From Chamaesiphon minutus PCC 6605 (lineage in GTDB: Bacteria; Cyanobacteriota; Cyanobacteriia; Cyanobacteriales; Chamaesiphonaceae), in contig NC_019697.1 of NCBI RefSeq assembly GCF_000317145.1, positions 3,878,385 to 3,942,384 of the forward strand: a DNA stretch of 64,000 bases, given 5' to 3'. The notes under the pieces were generated by a model that had not been told where the DNA came from, searched no databases, and saw only the letters and a list, made by a program, of their open reading frames with translations. Below, one piece after another: positions 1 to 8,601 of this stretch; the stretch's first letter is position 1, and every line of letters starts with the position of its first letter. The translations under genes were made by a program, and so were the position numbers.

Positions 1-2
1 TA

Positions 3-164
3 CATCGCTCTGGTTTAAATATGAGTCAAAGATCGAGGTGGTCTATGCAAATGCGGTATTTTAATTTTACCGAACCAACCGGGATAAAAATAGGATGGAA
101 AGGAGCTTTTGCATCAGGCGTAAATGTAGAAGAAGTCCACCCAGAACTTTTTTGTAATAATTAG
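3..164 (+). CDS. Phytanoyl-CoA dioxygenase (PhyH) family, C-terminal end only
   Basis: The window opens inside a gene; the frame starting at base 3 stays open for 53 codons to a TAG at 162-164. The translated tail begins HRSGLN and continues SRWSMQMRYF. This resembles the C-terminal part of Fe(II)/2-oxoglutarate PhyH enzymes, where the last metal-binding His sits in an H-x-S-G motif followed by the Arg that holds 2-oxoglutarate. That would make it a hydroxylase acting on a small molecule, possibly a sugar or lipid. It ends 9 bases before the next gene and is probably the upstream member of the same sugar-modification operon. The assignment rests on a short tail, so it is moderate. Confidence 0.6.
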   Translation, partial: HRSGLNMSQRSRWSMQMRYFNFTEPTGIKIGWKGAFASGVNVEEVHPELFCNN

Positions 165-173
165 GTAAAAATC

Positions 174-1337
174 GTGAAATGTAATATTTGCAAGTATCCT
201 TTAGAAGCCGCTATTTTCTATTCTCAAGAAAATATTTCAATTACATCTTTATGTGAAGTGTATCCACAAAAAACAGAAGTATTCTTCTGTAAGAATTGTG
301 GCCACTCACAGACAACACCACTGAGTGATATAGATAAATATTATGACTTGTCTTATAAAATATTAATTGAGACAGAAGAAGAAGATCAACTATATCAAAC
401 TATCGATGGTCATAAAAAATACCGAATCGACCATCAAGTAGAAACTTTATTAACCAAAGTTAATCTACCTAAAAATGCACAAATTCTCGACTATGGATGT
501 GCTAAAAGTTCCATATTTAAGAAGCTAGTTAAAATTCGTACAGATCTGACTCCACATCTATTCGATGTCAGTGAAATGTACATCCCATTCTGGGATAAAT
601 TTGTTCACTCTAATAATTGGGCTACTTATACAGTAAAACCAGAATGGGATGAATATTTCGATCTGGTAACTTCTTTCTTCGCCCTAGAACATGTTACAAA
701 ACCAGAGGAGATGCTAACAACTATCGAACGATTACTTAAACCTGGGGGTGTCTTCTATGGTATAGTACCAAACACATATACGAACATAGCTGACTTTATA
801 GTAATAGATCACGTCAATCACTTCTCTCAGAACTCCCTAGAGGTTTTATTAAAAAATACTGGATTTGAAGCAATTCATATCGATCCAGAATCCCATAATG
901 GAGCTTTTATAGTTACAGCTAAAAAGAGATCGATAAATAAATCTTCATCAGTAGTATCTCAACCTAGTCAATATGCTATTTCCGATTTAGAACGAGAAGT
1001 AACCTCGATAGCTGAGTACTGGTATAATATTACGACTAAAATTAGATATTTTGAAGCAGAACATAGTAGCTGTAAATTTGCAGCAATTTATGGCTCTGGA
1101 TTTTACGGCACTTTTATTGCTACCTGCTTAGAGAATTTAGAGCGAGTTGAATGTTTTATAGATCTTAGCCCTTATCGTCAAGGTAAATACTTATTAGAAA
1201 AGCCGATCTTATCTCCACAAGAATTGAACAAATCAACAGAGCTTGTCTATGTAGGTCTCAATCCTCAAGGTAGCTCTCGTAGCATAGCGGAGATCGATAA
1301 CTGGCACGAATATACACATGAATATTTCTATCTTTAA
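174..1337 (+). CDS. Zn-binding SAM-dependent C-methyltransferase (NDP-sugar type)
   Basis: 387 aa with a GTG start. The N-terminus carries a C-x2-C pair (C3, C6) and a second C-x2-C pair near residue 40, the zinc-binding module of sugar C-methyltransferases. A class I SAM domain follows, with ILDYGCAKS around residue 105 as a variant of the glycine-rich motif I, and LKPGG near residue 192. The C-terminal third has a second Rossmann-like segment (YGSGFYG), typical of the TylCIII/NovU-like C-methyltransferase architecture. It probably adds a methyl branch to a nucleotide-activated keto-sugar. It lies in a run of tightly spaced plus-strand sugar-modification genes, 7 bases before the next start. 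The exact substrate is unknown. Confidence 0.75.
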   Translation: MKCNICKYPLEAAIFYSQENISITSLCEVYPQKTEVFFCKNCGHSQTTPLSDIDKYYDLSYKILIETEEEDQLYQTIDGHKKYRIDHQVETLLTKVNLPKNAQILDYGCAKSSIFKKLVKIRTDLTPHLFDVSEMYIPFWDKFVHSNNWATYTVKPEWDEYFDLVTSFFALEHVTKPEEMLTTIERLLKPGGVFYGIVPNTYTNIADFIVIDHVNHFSQNSLEVLLKNTGFEAIHIDPESHNGAFIVTAKKRSINKSSSVVSQPSQYAISDLEREVTSIAEYWYNITTKIRYFEAEHSSCKFAAIYGSGFYGTFIATCLENLERVECFIDLSPYRQGKYLLEKPILSPQELNKSTELVYVGLNPQGSSRSIAEIDNWHEYTHEYFYL

Positions 1338-1344
1338 TAGTTAA

Positions 1345-1869
1345 ATGGAGTACATAACAGTTGAGGCATCTCTAATTAGATTAAGGCAACCTGAAGATTC
1401 AGATTTAGCTTTAATGGTCGCGATGCGTAATAATCTAGAATTACAAGCTATGCTTATGAGCTTACCCCGTGCTAGTAATAATCAAAGAGTCCGAGACTGG
1501 TTAAACCATCACCTCAACAATCCTCAATCTATATTTTTTATAATTGCAGAAATAACTACGGATCTCCCCTGCGGATATATTCAAGTCACTAACATAGATT
1601 TTGTTCATAGGCATGGAGAATTAGGAATTTGTATAGATTCATCTTATCAAGGCAAAGGTTATGGAAAACAGGCAATTAATGCGATCGAACAATATACTCA
1701 AGAAATATTTAACCTGCGAAAACTAACTCTGAAGGTTTTAGAGAAAAATCAGGTGGCGATACATTTATATGAAACTCTTACATATCAGAAAATAGGAATA
1801 TATCAAGAACATTTTTACAATCAAGGAACATTGCATAACGTCGTTGCAATGGAGAAATTATTGAGGTGA
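1345..1869 (+). CDS. GNAT family N-acetyltransferase (RimJ/RimL-like)
   Basis: 174 aa, about the usual length for a single GNAT domain. The acetyl-CoA loop is visible as YQGKGYGKQA around residues 101-110, after the beta-4 strand segment GELGICID. The C-terminal part LKVLEKNQVAIHLYETLTY has the N-x-x-A-x-x-x-Y pattern of motif B. In this context it is more likely to acetylate an amino-sugar (as WecD- or PseH-like enzymes do) than a ribosomal protein, because a DegT aminotransferase that could supply the amino group lies downstream. That is inference from neighbourhood. The gap to the next gene is 5 bases. Confidence 0.75.
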   Translation: MEYITVEASLIRLRQPEDSDLALMVAMRNNLELQAMLMSLPRASNNQRVRDWLNHHLNNPQSIFFIIAEITTDLPCGYIQVTNIDFVHRHGELGICIDSSYQGKGYGKQAINAIEQYTQEIFNLRKLTLKVLEKNQVAIHLYETLTYQKIGIYQEHFYNQGTLHNVVAMEKLLR

Positions 1870-1874
1870 AATAA

Positions 1875-2591
1875 ATGAAAAAAATAGTAATATCGCAACC
1901 AATGCTATTTCCATGGATCGGTTTATTTGAGCAAATACGACTTGCAGACTCTTACGTTCATTATGATGATGTTCAATTTTCAAAAGGAAGTTTTGTTAAT
2001 CGAGTTCAAATTAAAACAGTTGATGGCTCTAAATGGCTGACTGTACCTTTAGATGGTATTAAACTAGGTCAAGAAATTAGAGAAGTCCGAATAAACGATC
2101 GCCAAAATTGGCGAGAGTCACATCTTAATTTATTAAAGCAAGTATATGCTAAAGCTCTTTATAAACAAGATATGCTCGATCTTGTTAGTTCAGTTTATAG
2201 TCAGCCAGCCACGACGATTTGCGATCTGAGCATAAATAGTATTTTGGCAATATGTAAATATTTTAATCTTGCTAGATCGGATAAATTTTTATATTCATCA
2301 AGAATTGGTTTGGAAGGTACAAGCTCAGAAAGAGTTTTAGATATTGTTAAATACCTTGATGGCAATATTTATATTACTGGACACGGTGCTAAAAACTACT
2401 TAGATCATTTTTTATTTGAAGAAAGTAATATTAATGTAGAGTATATGGACTACCGCAAAAATACATATCCACAATTACATGGAGAATTTACACCATATGT
2501 ATCCACCTTAGATTTAATTGCTAATGTTGGCACCATAGGAAAAGAATTTATTAATTCAGAAACAATATATTGGAAGGAAGCTGTCAAATGA
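1875..2591 (+). CDS. WbqC family protein
   Basis: 238 aa. The opening IVISQPMLFPWIGLFEQI followed by YDDVQFSKGSF and FVNRVQIK is the characteristic N-terminus of the WbqC-like family, found in O-antigen and other glycan clusters next to aminotransferases and GNAT enzymes. The biochemical role of WbqC is poorly defined; it is usually listed as a sugar-biosynthesis or glycan-modification protein. The stop codon overlaps the next start in an ATGA arrangement (2588-2591), implying translational coupling with the CmcI-like gene. No membrane segment or signal peptide is visible, so it is expected to be cytoplasmic. Confidence 0.85.
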   Translation: MKKIVISQPMLFPWIGLFEQIRLADSYVHYDDVQFSKGSFVNRVQIKTVDGSKWLTVPLDGIKLGQEIREVRINDRQNWRESHLNLLKQVYAKALYKQDMLDLVSSVYSQPATTICDLSINSILAICKYFNLARSDKFLYSSRIGLEGTSSERVLDIVKYLDGNIYITGHGAKNYLDHFLFEESNINVEYMDYRKNTYPQLHGEFTPYVSTLDLIANVGTIGKEFINSETIYWKEAVK

Positions 2592-3325
2592 ACGAAACCA
2601 CTAAATTTCAAGCCGAAGTTGAAAATAACATCCAAAATTTACAAGATGATCCAGATGTTCAAGCTTTGTCGCGGATCTGGTTGCGTGAGATAACTCCGTA
2701 TAAATATGCCTACAATTTTACTTGGATGGGACGACCAATTATTCAGTTCCCACAAGACATGTTGGCAATGCAGGAAATAATTTGGAATCTGAAACCAGAT
2801 TTAATTATTGAAACAGGTATTGCTCATGGCGGCTCGCTAATATTTCATGCCTCAATGTTGGAATTAGTGGGGGAAGATGCGGACGTATTGGGGATAGATA
2901 TTGATATTAGAGAACACAATCGTAGCGAGATTGAAAAACATCCAATGTTTAAGCGTATCACATTGATAGAAGGATCTTCTATCGATGATAAAACTGTTCA
3001 AAAAGTCTTCGACTTCGCTAAAAATAAACAGCGAGTTTTAATAATTTTAGATTCTAATCATACTCACGAACATGTTTTAAATGAGTTAAAAATCTACTCT
3101 AGACTAGTTACAAAAGATAGCTACTTGATTGTCTTTGATACATTAGTAGAAGACATGCCCGATTCACTATCGGGAGATCGACCCTGGGGGAAAGGAAATA
3201 ATCCTAAAACGGCAGTATGGGAATTTCTTAAAAATAACGATCGATTTGAGATTGATAAAAAAATAGAGAGCAAGTTATTAATTACAGTTGCTCCAGATGG
3301 TTATTTGAAATGTATTAAGGATTAA
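2588..3325 (+). CDS. Cephalosporin hydroxylase (CmcI)-like methyltransferase-fold protein
   Basis: 245 aa from ATG 2588, which overlaps the WbqC stop and has GGAAGGA 10-16 bases upstream. An in-frame ATG at 2570 would add six residues but lies deeper in the previous gene. LIIETGIAHGGSLIFHASML (about residues 78-97) is the SAM-binding glycine-rich loop of the CmcI/rhamnosyl O-methyltransferase family, followed by the acidic GIDIDIR. The segment IILDSNHTHEHVLNEL is a family signature. Despite the family name, most members in glycan clusters are probable O-methyltransferases acting on sugars. It ends 2 bases before the DegT aminotransferase. Confidence 0.8.
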   Translation: MNETTKFQAEVENNIQNLQDDPDVQALSRIWLREITPYKYAYNFTWMGRPIIQFPQDMLAMQEIIWNLKPDLIIETGIAHGGSLIFHASMLELVGEDADVLGIDIDIREHNRSEIEKHPMFKRITLIEGSSIDDKTVQKVFDFAKNKQRVLIILDSNHTHEHVLNELKIYSRLVTKDSYLIVFDTLVEDMPDSLSGDRPWGKGNNPKTAVWEFLKNNDRFEIDKKIESKLLITVAPDGYLKCIKD

Positions 3326-3327
3326 CT

Positions 3328-4449
3328 ATGCAATTTATCCCTGTATCTGGCCCTTCAATTACCCAAAAAGAGATAGATTATGTTACTGACGCGGTAACTA
3401 ACGCTTGGTATGGAGATGCAAATATTTATCATGATAAATTCGAGCGAGCATTCGCTAATTATCTAGGTGTTAAATATGCTATTGCCTTACCTTCTTGTAC
3501 CTCAGCTATTCATCTATCATTATTAGCATTAGGGATTACTACTGGAGATGAAGTAATCGTTCCCGACGTAACGTGGATTGCTTCTGCTGCACCTATTAAT
3601 TATGTGGGTGCAACTCCAGTTTTTGCAGATATCGATCCTCAAACTTGGTGTATTTCGGCTGAATCTTTAGAAAGCTATATTACTCCTAAAACTAAAGCGA
3701 TTATTCCAGTTAATTTGTATGGTGGTATGCCAGATATGGATGCAATAATAGCGATCGCCAAGAAGTATAATCTAGCTGTAATTGAAGATGCTGCTGAGTC
3801 GATCGGTTCGGAGTATCATGGGCGCAAAGCTGGTAGTTTTGGGGATACAGGGGTATTTAGTTTTCATGGTTCAAAAACGCTTACCACTGGTGAAGGTGGA
3901 ATGTTAGTAACGGATCGGGAGGATATTTATCAACGAGTCTTATTTTTAAGAGATCATGGGCGTAAGCCTGGAGATAAACTATTTTATAATACTGAAGTTG
4001 GCTATAAATATAAAATGAGCAGTATGCAAGCTGCGCTTGGTTTAGCACAACTAGAGCGGATTGAAGAATTGATCGATCGCAAGCGTCAAATTTTCAGATG
4101 GTATCAGTCTGAATTAGATTGTATTCAGGGTTTAACTCTTAACTATGAACCAGTTAATACGAAGAACACTTATTGGATGGTGACAATAATTATTGATGAT
4201 AAGATGACGATAGAAAAAAATCAACTCATGGATGAATTACGAAAAAAAAACATAGATACTCGTCCATTTTTTCACCCGTTAAGTAGCTTGCTTGCCTATG
4301 AAAAATTAGCAAATACTAAAACAACGGTAGCGAACAATCGTTATAGTTATAAAATTAGTCAGCACGGTATTAATTTACCGTCAGGCATGAATATGGATCG
4401 AGAAAAAATTATTTATATATGTCAAGAGATTAAAAAAATACTAGCTTGA
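3328..4449 (+). CDS. DegT/DnrJ/EryC1/StrS family sugar aminotransferase
   Basis: 373 aa, normal length for PLP-dependent NDP-keto-sugar aminotransferases such as perosamine synthase. The Schiff-base lysine is K183 in FSFHGSKTLTTGEGG, and DAAES (154-158) supplies the aspartate that contacts the PLP ring nitrogen. The N-terminal PSCTSAIHLSLLALG is the cofactor phosphate-binding region. It would transfer an amino group from glutamate to a 4-keto (or 3-keto) nucleotide sugar. Together with the C-methyltransferase and GNAT upstream it points to an N-acetylated, branched deoxy-amino-sugar. It starts 2 bases after the preceding gene, so it is in the same operon. Confidence 0.88.
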   Translation: MQFIPVSGPSITQKEIDYVTDAVTNAWYGDANIYHDKFERAFANYLGVKYAIALPSCTSAIHLSLLALGITTGDEVIVPDVTWIASAAPINYVGATPVFADIDPQTWCISAESLESYITPKTKAIIPVNLYGGMPDMDAIIAIAKKYNLAVIEDAAESIGSEYHGRKAGSFGDTGVFSFHGSKTLTTGEGGMLVTDREDIYQRVLFLRDHGRKPGDKLFYNTEVGYKYKMSSMQAALGLAQLERIEELIDRKRQIFRWYQSELDCIQGLTLNYEPVNTKNTYWMVTIIIDDKMTIEKNQLMDELRKKNIDTRPFFHPLSSLLAYEKLANTKTTVANNRYSYKISQHGINLPSGMNMDREKIIYICQEIKKILA

Positions 4450-4515
4450 TTTTTCATGCTGCATTGTAACTTATCGATCGATTTATAGTAAAATTAGTGC
4501 CTGTGTAATTACTTT

Positions 4516-6969
4516 ATGTGTGTGAAAATTAGTGTAGGTATGCCTGTTTACAACGAGGCAGAAAATATAGCTAGAACGATTGAATCAATCTTAGCTCAAA
4601 ATTATGAGAATTTTGAGCTAATCATTTCTGACAACTATTCTACAGATGGAACAATCGAAATTTGTCAGCATTATGAAAGATTAGATCCGAGAATCAACCT
4701 AATTAGAAACAGTGAAAATATTGGTGCAGTCGGTAATGCAAAACAACTTGTTCAAAGAGCGATAGGTGAATATTTTGTTTGGATCTCTGGGCACGATCTT
4801 TGGCATCCTCAATTTTTATCTAAATCTTTAGAAATATTTGAAGGAGATCGTGATGTAGTTTTATGCTATCCTCGTTCGATCTGGATCGATAGAGACGAAA
4901 AAGATTTAGGTACCATTGGTCGAGGTATTGATACGAGAGGATTAGATTTGATGTCTCGGTTTCAAATGGTTCTTTGGGGGATGGGCTATGGCTGTCCAAT
5001 TTATGGATTGATTCGTTCATCAGCATTGAAACAAACAACATTGGGAACGAAAACAATAGGTCCAGATAATATTTTCTTAAACGAATTATCATTGCTTGGC
5101 ACATTTGCTTATATTGATGAGCCATTACAATATGTTCGTAAATTAGATGACTTTGGTAGTTGGGAGCATTATATTCAGAAAATATTCAACCAAAGTTTAT
5201 CTGAATTCTCAGCGTCAGAGCTATTTTGGACAATGATTTATGAATATCTTAAAATTGTCTATAAACATGTTAATAATTCTCACGACCGTAATATTTTAAT
5301 ATCTTCAGTAGTTAACTGTTTACTGACTAAGCATCAAGGTATTTTATCTGTTCTGACAAGTTCAGAAGTTACAAAGAAAACAGATGACTGGAGCAAAATC
5401 AATAAACTATTAAATAATATTCAGCAATCTGGAAACATAATCGATTCGATCTGGCAACATTATCATTTTGCTTCTTCAGCAAGTAGCTATAATTTGATTG
5501 CGATCGATGGCATATTCTTCCAGCTTTACAGTACAGGAATCGCCCGTGTCTGGAAATCTTTACTAGAAGAGTGGGCGAATACTGAATTTGGAAACCATCT
5601 AGTCGTACTCGATCGAGTAGGTACAGCACCTAAAATTGAAGGCATTAGTTATTATCAAATTCCTGCCTATGATTATAATAACACTGATGCGGATCGCCAA
5701 ATGCTGCAACAAGTATGTAACGATCTAAATGTAGAACTGTTTATATCTACTTATTACACTACACCTCTAGAGACTCCTTCAGTTTTCATGGGATATGATA
5801 TGATTCCTGAAGTCTTGGGTACCGATCTAAATCAACCGATGTGGCAGGAGAAAAGACGTGGGATCGAACACGCATCTGCTTATTTAACTATCTCCGAACA
5901 TACAGCCAAAGATTTACTAGAACTATATCCAGATATCGATCCTAGTACTGTTACCGTTTCTCATTGTGGAGTACAGCCTGTATTTAAAACTAGATCGACT
6001 GAATCGATCGATGAGTTTCGCCATAAGTATGAGATTACAAAACCCTATTTTATTCTTATTGGCTCGGTCTTAGATGGTTACAAAAATGGCATCTTGTTTT
6101 GGCAAGGATTCAGTCAACTCGATCGATCTGATGAGTTTGATATAATTTGCACTGGTGCGGCTGGATTGAATGCTGACGAACTCAAACAATATGCACCGAA
6201 TAGTAGGATTCTACATCTTTGCCTAGATGATGATGAATTGAGTATGGCTTATGCAGGTGCGATCGCGTTAGTATATCCTTCTAAATATGAGGGCTTTGGC
6301 TTGCCGATTGTCGAAGCAATGGCTAGCGGTTGCCCCGTGATTACTTGTCCGAATGCTTCAATTCCCGAAGTTGGTGGTGAGGCAGTTATTTATGTATTCG
6401 ATGATGATATCGATGGGATGGCAGAAGCTCTATGTGAGGTACAAAAGCCGCAGCTAAGAGCCGCTCTGATTGTCGCAGGTTTGGAACAGGCGAAACAGTT
6501 CTCTTGGTCTAAAATGGGAGATATTGTTAAAAATGTTTTAATCGCACAAACTTTAACTCATCTCCCATTAAGCGAGCAAAATCTGATTATTTTCCCCGAT
6601 TGGTCGCAAGATGAAGAAGAGTTAGGTGAAGAGATTGCTAATGTTTGCTATAACTTAGCTCAAAGTTCGGAATTCGATCGACCGACCTTATTAATCGATA
6701 CTACCAATGCTAAAGATATCGAATCTGTAAATGTCTTAATATCAGGTATTGCCATGAATCTGATGATGGCTGTCGATCTCGATATTACCGAACACTTAGA
6801 GATAGCTTTAACTGGAGAACTATCATCGATTCAGTGGGAGGCGTTGTTACCTAAATTGCAGAGCCGGATTAAATTAGAGCTAGAAGATGTTCGATCGCTC
6901 GAATCATCTGGAGCCAGTCTACTAATTGAAATCGATCTAGCTGCATCTCCAGCTCTAGTCTCAGTCTAG
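4516..6969 (+). CDS. Two-domain glycosyltransferase, GT2-GT4 fusion
   Basis: 817 aa. Residues 1 to about 230 are a GT2 (GT-A fold) domain: VGMPVYNEAENIARTIESIL, then SDNYSTDGT and an acidic HDLWHPQF region. After a linker, residues from about 320 are a GT4 (GT-B fold) domain beginning AIDGIFFQLYSTGIARVWKS and carrying the E-x7-E motif in YPSKYEGFGLPIVEAMASG near residue 600. The last 110-120 residues form an extra segment I do not recognise. It probably adds two sugars in sequence to a lipid carrier or to a glycan. It follows the aminotransferase by 66 bases and closes the cluster; a strong hairpin follows. Confidence 0.85.
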   Translation: MCVKISVGMPVYNEAENIARTIESILAQNYENFELIISDNYSTDGTIEICQHYERLDPRINLIRNSENIGAVGNAKQLVQRAIGEYFVWISGHDLWHPQFLSKSLEIFEGDRDVVLCYPRSIWIDRDEKDLGTIGRGIDTRGLDLMSRFQMVLWGMGYGCPIYGLIRSSALKQTTLGTKTIGPDNIFLNELSLLGTFAYIDEPLQYVRKLDDFGSWEHYIQKIFNQSLSEFSASELFWTMIYEYLKIVYKHVNNSHDRNILISSVVNCLLTKHQGILSVLTSSEVTKKTDDWSKINKLLNNIQQSGNIIDSIWQHYHFASSASSYNLIAIDGIFFQLYSTGIARVWKSLLEEWANTEFGNHLVVLDRVGTAPKIEGISYYQIPAYDYNNTDADRQMLQQVCNDLNVELFISTYYTTPLETPSVFMGYDMIPEVLGTDLNQPMWQEKRRGIEHASAYLTISEHTAKDLLELYPDIDPSTVTVSHCGVQPVFKTRSTESIDEFRHKYEITKPYFILIGSVLDGYKNGILFWQGFSQLDRSDEFDIICTGAAGLNADELKQYAPNSRILHLCLDDDELSMAYAGAIALVYPSKYEGFGLPIVEAMASGCPVITCPNASIPEVGGEAVIYVFDDDIDGMAEALCEVQKPQLRAALIVAGLEQAKQFSWSKMGDIVKNVLIAQTLTHLPLSEQNLIIFPDWSQDEEELGEEIANVCYNLAQSSEFDRPTLLIDTTNAKDIESVNVLISGIAMNLMMAVDLDITEHLEIALTGELSSIQWEALLPKLQSRIKLELEDVRSLESSGASLLIEIDLAASPALVSV

Positions 6970-7064
6970 TTCTCCCATCTGCTGGAGGAGACGGTAAAAA
7001 CTGGTTATTAATTTTACTGCGCTCTCATCTTTAAGCCAGATCTCATCATTGTGAATTCCCAAAT

Positions 7065-7092
7065 AAAAGGAGATATATCTATCTCCTTTTTT
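7065..7092 (+). terminator. Rho-independent terminator between converging genes
   Basis: A perfect 11-bp stem (7065-7075 with 7080-7090) closes a 4-base loop and runs into T-rich sequence. Because the stem begins with AAAA and ends with TTTT it can serve both the plus-strand glycosyltransferase and the minus-strand ferredoxin gene, which converge here. Confidence 0.8.
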
Positions 7093-7155
7093 ATTTATCC
7101 AAATTTCAAAATAAAAGATGAGTAGCTAAGCTCGATCTGTCAGGTTTAGATCGCG

Positions 7156-7560
7156 CTACAAATTGGTAGAAATTGCGCCGACGGGACAAGTCGGGATACA
7201 TTGTTCGCATACAATACAACGCGATCGCGTAAAGTTAAGCTTGAAGGTATCGGGAGCGAGATTGAGAGCTTCAGTCGGACATACGCCAGTACACAATCCA
7301 CAATCGACACAGACATCTTCATCGACATAGATTTCCTTATTAGCCGTCGAAACCTGAATGCCTTGCGATCGCATCCACTCAATGGCTGCATCGAGTTCGT
7401 CGATGTCTCCAGCTAGTTCTACCACTAATTTCCCAATTTGGTTGGGTGCTACTTGCGCGCGAATGATGTTAGCAGCGATATTAAAATCTTTAGCCAGTCG
7501 ATATGCCACTGGCATCTGAATAGTACGTTTAGGAAAGGTCAGAGTTACCCGTTTTTTCAC
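7156..7560 (-). CDS. NIL domain / 4Fe-4S dicluster ferredoxin
   Basis: 134 aa if started at the GTG at 7560, giving an N-terminus KKRVTLTFPKR that matches the family; an in-frame GTG at 7602 would add 14 unusual residues. The first ~75 residues are an NIL domain (VTLTFP, NIIRAQVAPNQIGKLVVEL, AIEWMRSQGI), also seen at the end of methionine ABC transporter ATPases. The second half has two CxxCxxCxxxCP motifs (CVDCGLCTGVCP and CIVCEQCIPTCP), binding two 4Fe-4S clusters. Homologues occur throughout cyanobacteria, and an electron-transfer or sulfur-related role is assumed. It is read towards the bidirectional terminator at 7065. Confidence 0.88.
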   Translation of the reverse strand: MKKRVTLTFPKRTIQMPVAYRLAKDFNIAANIIRAQVAPNQIGKLVVELAGDIDELDAAIEWMRSQGIQVSTANKEIYVDEDVCVDCGLCTGVCPTEALNLAPDTFKLNFTRSRCIVCEQCIPTCPVGAISTNL

Positions 7561-7667
7561 GATCGGAAGGGAGAAAAGGAATACGTACTCGCTGTCTATC
7601 ACATTTTACGGCGTAACCGAATCAATGAGAATTTTCGTGGATTAAACTTTAAACTATCACCCACCCC

Positions 7668-8180
7668 TTATCCCTCGAACTGGAAATCTGACTTACCCCC
7701 AGTTTTACTTACCAAACGGATATTCTCGATCTGCATCGACTTTTCCAAAGCTTTAGCCATATCGTATAAAGTTAGAGCCGCGATCGATACTGCTGTCAGA
7801 GCTTCCATCTCCACACCTGTTTTGGCTTCGATCGTTACTATCGATCGAATCAAAATTCCTGGCAAATCTCGATCGGGAGTTAACTCTACCACGACCTGAC
7901 TTAAAGGTAGGGGATGACACAGTGGAATGAGATTGGCTGTTTGCTTCGCCGCCATGATGCCTGCAATCCTGGCAACACCTAAAACGTCACCCTTGGGCGC
8001 ATTGCCCGCCAGAATTGTCTCTAAGGTACTATTAGACATGCGCACTCGACCTTCGGCAACAGCAGTGCGCTTAGTCACCACCTTGTCAGCAACATCTACC
8101 ATCGTTGCTTCTCCCCGATCGTTTAAATGTGTGAGTTGGGAATCTGCCTGAGATTGAGTCCGATCGGAAAAGTTTTGCAT
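7668..8180 (-). CDS. moaC: Cyclic pyranopterin monophosphate synthase MoaC
   Basis: 170 aa. MoaC converts the MoaA product 3',8-cyclo-7,8-dihydro-GTP into cyclic pyranopterin monophosphate, the first stable molybdenum-cofactor intermediate. Recognisable family segments are [15 protein letters not shown], the [20 protein letters not shown] region with the conserved catalytic residues, [15 protein letters not shown], and DMAKALEK. No moaA or other Moco gene is adjacent. A candidate user of the cofactor is the molybdopterin oxidoreductase near 62 kb, but the two are not linked. Confidence 0.95.
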   Translation of the reverse strand: MQNFSDRTQSQADSQLTHLNDRGEATMVDVADKVVTKRTAVAEGRVRMSNSTLETILAGNAPKGDVLGVARIAGIMAAKQTANLIPLCHPLPLSQVVVELTPDRDLPGILIRSIVTIEAKTGVEMEALTAVSIAALTLYDMAKALEKSMQIENIRLVSKTGGKSDFQFEG

Positions 8181-8218
8181 GATTACGCTAAAAGTATGTT
8201 AATGTTATTTACTGGCTG

Positions 8219-8291
<73 letters not shown>

Positions 8292-8301
8292 CTAATTTAA
8301 G

Positions 8302-8343
8302 CTAAAAAGGTTCGAGTATCAGCTCGAACCTTTTTAGTTTTTT
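8302..8343 (+). terminator. Strong Rho-independent terminator after tRNA-Arg 1
   Basis: Perfect 15-bp stem 8302-8316 with 8323-8337, 6-base loop, then TTT-rich tail to 8343. It separates the two tRNA-Arg genes into separate transcription units. Confidence 0.9.
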
Positions 8344-8362
8344 CATCAGTTGGGAAAAGGTA

Positions 8363-8371
8363 TGTTATAAT
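8363..8371 (+). promoter_or_regulatory. Extended -10 promoter for tRNA-Arg 2
   Basis: TGTTATAAT (TGn plus a perfect TATAAT at 8366-8371) sits 13 bases upstream of the mature 5' end of the second tRNA and just after the preceding terminator. No good -35 box is visible at 17 bases spacing, consistent with an extended -10 promoter. Confidence 0.65.
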
Positions 8372-8384
8372 AGAGAACGGACTA

Positions 8385-8457
8385 GGGCAAGTAGCTCAGT
8401 GGATAGAGCTTCTGACTACGGATCAGAAGGTCGGGGGTTCGAATCCCTCCTTGCTCA
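8385..8457 (+). tRNA. tRNA-Arg(ACG), second, divergent copy
   Basis: 73-nt cloverleaf: acceptor GGGCAAG with CTTGCTC (one G-U at the second pair), discriminator A, D arm GCTC/GAGC, anticodon stem TCTGA/TCAGA and loop CTACGGA, giving anticodon ACG with G at position 37. The T arm and variable loop are identical to the first copy. Differences concentrate in the D and anticodon arms. CCA is not encoded. Confidence 0.92.
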
Positions 8458-8468
8458 TTATTTATGAC

Positions 8469-8503
8469 TGCTTCTTTCGGCGGGGAACTCGCCGAAAGAA
8501 GCA
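8469..8503. terminator. Hairpin after tRNA-Arg 2
   Basis: Perfect 14-bp stem (8469-8482 with 8490-8503) around a 7-base loop, starting 12 bases after the tRNA. There is no clear T run, so it may act as a processing or weak termination hairpin for the tRNA and for the converging LOG gene. Confidence 0.6.
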
Positions 8504-8601
8504 GACTCTCTCTATTGTCACATTCTCCTGTTCGAGTTTTTCGACCGGAGCACATCCGCTAACCAACCTGCAATTAGACGTAAAAAGATTTCTTTTCGCG
8601 T

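Noticed and set aside
2570-2590. ATG at 2570 as the start of the CmcI-like gene
   Set aside because: It lies well inside the WbqC gene. The ATG at 2588 has a Shine-Dalgarno and overlaps the WbqC stop as ATGA.
7558-7602. GTG 7602 as start of the NIL-ferredoxin
   Set aside because: The extra 14 residues do not resemble the family; GTG 7560 gives the usual KKRVTLTFP start.
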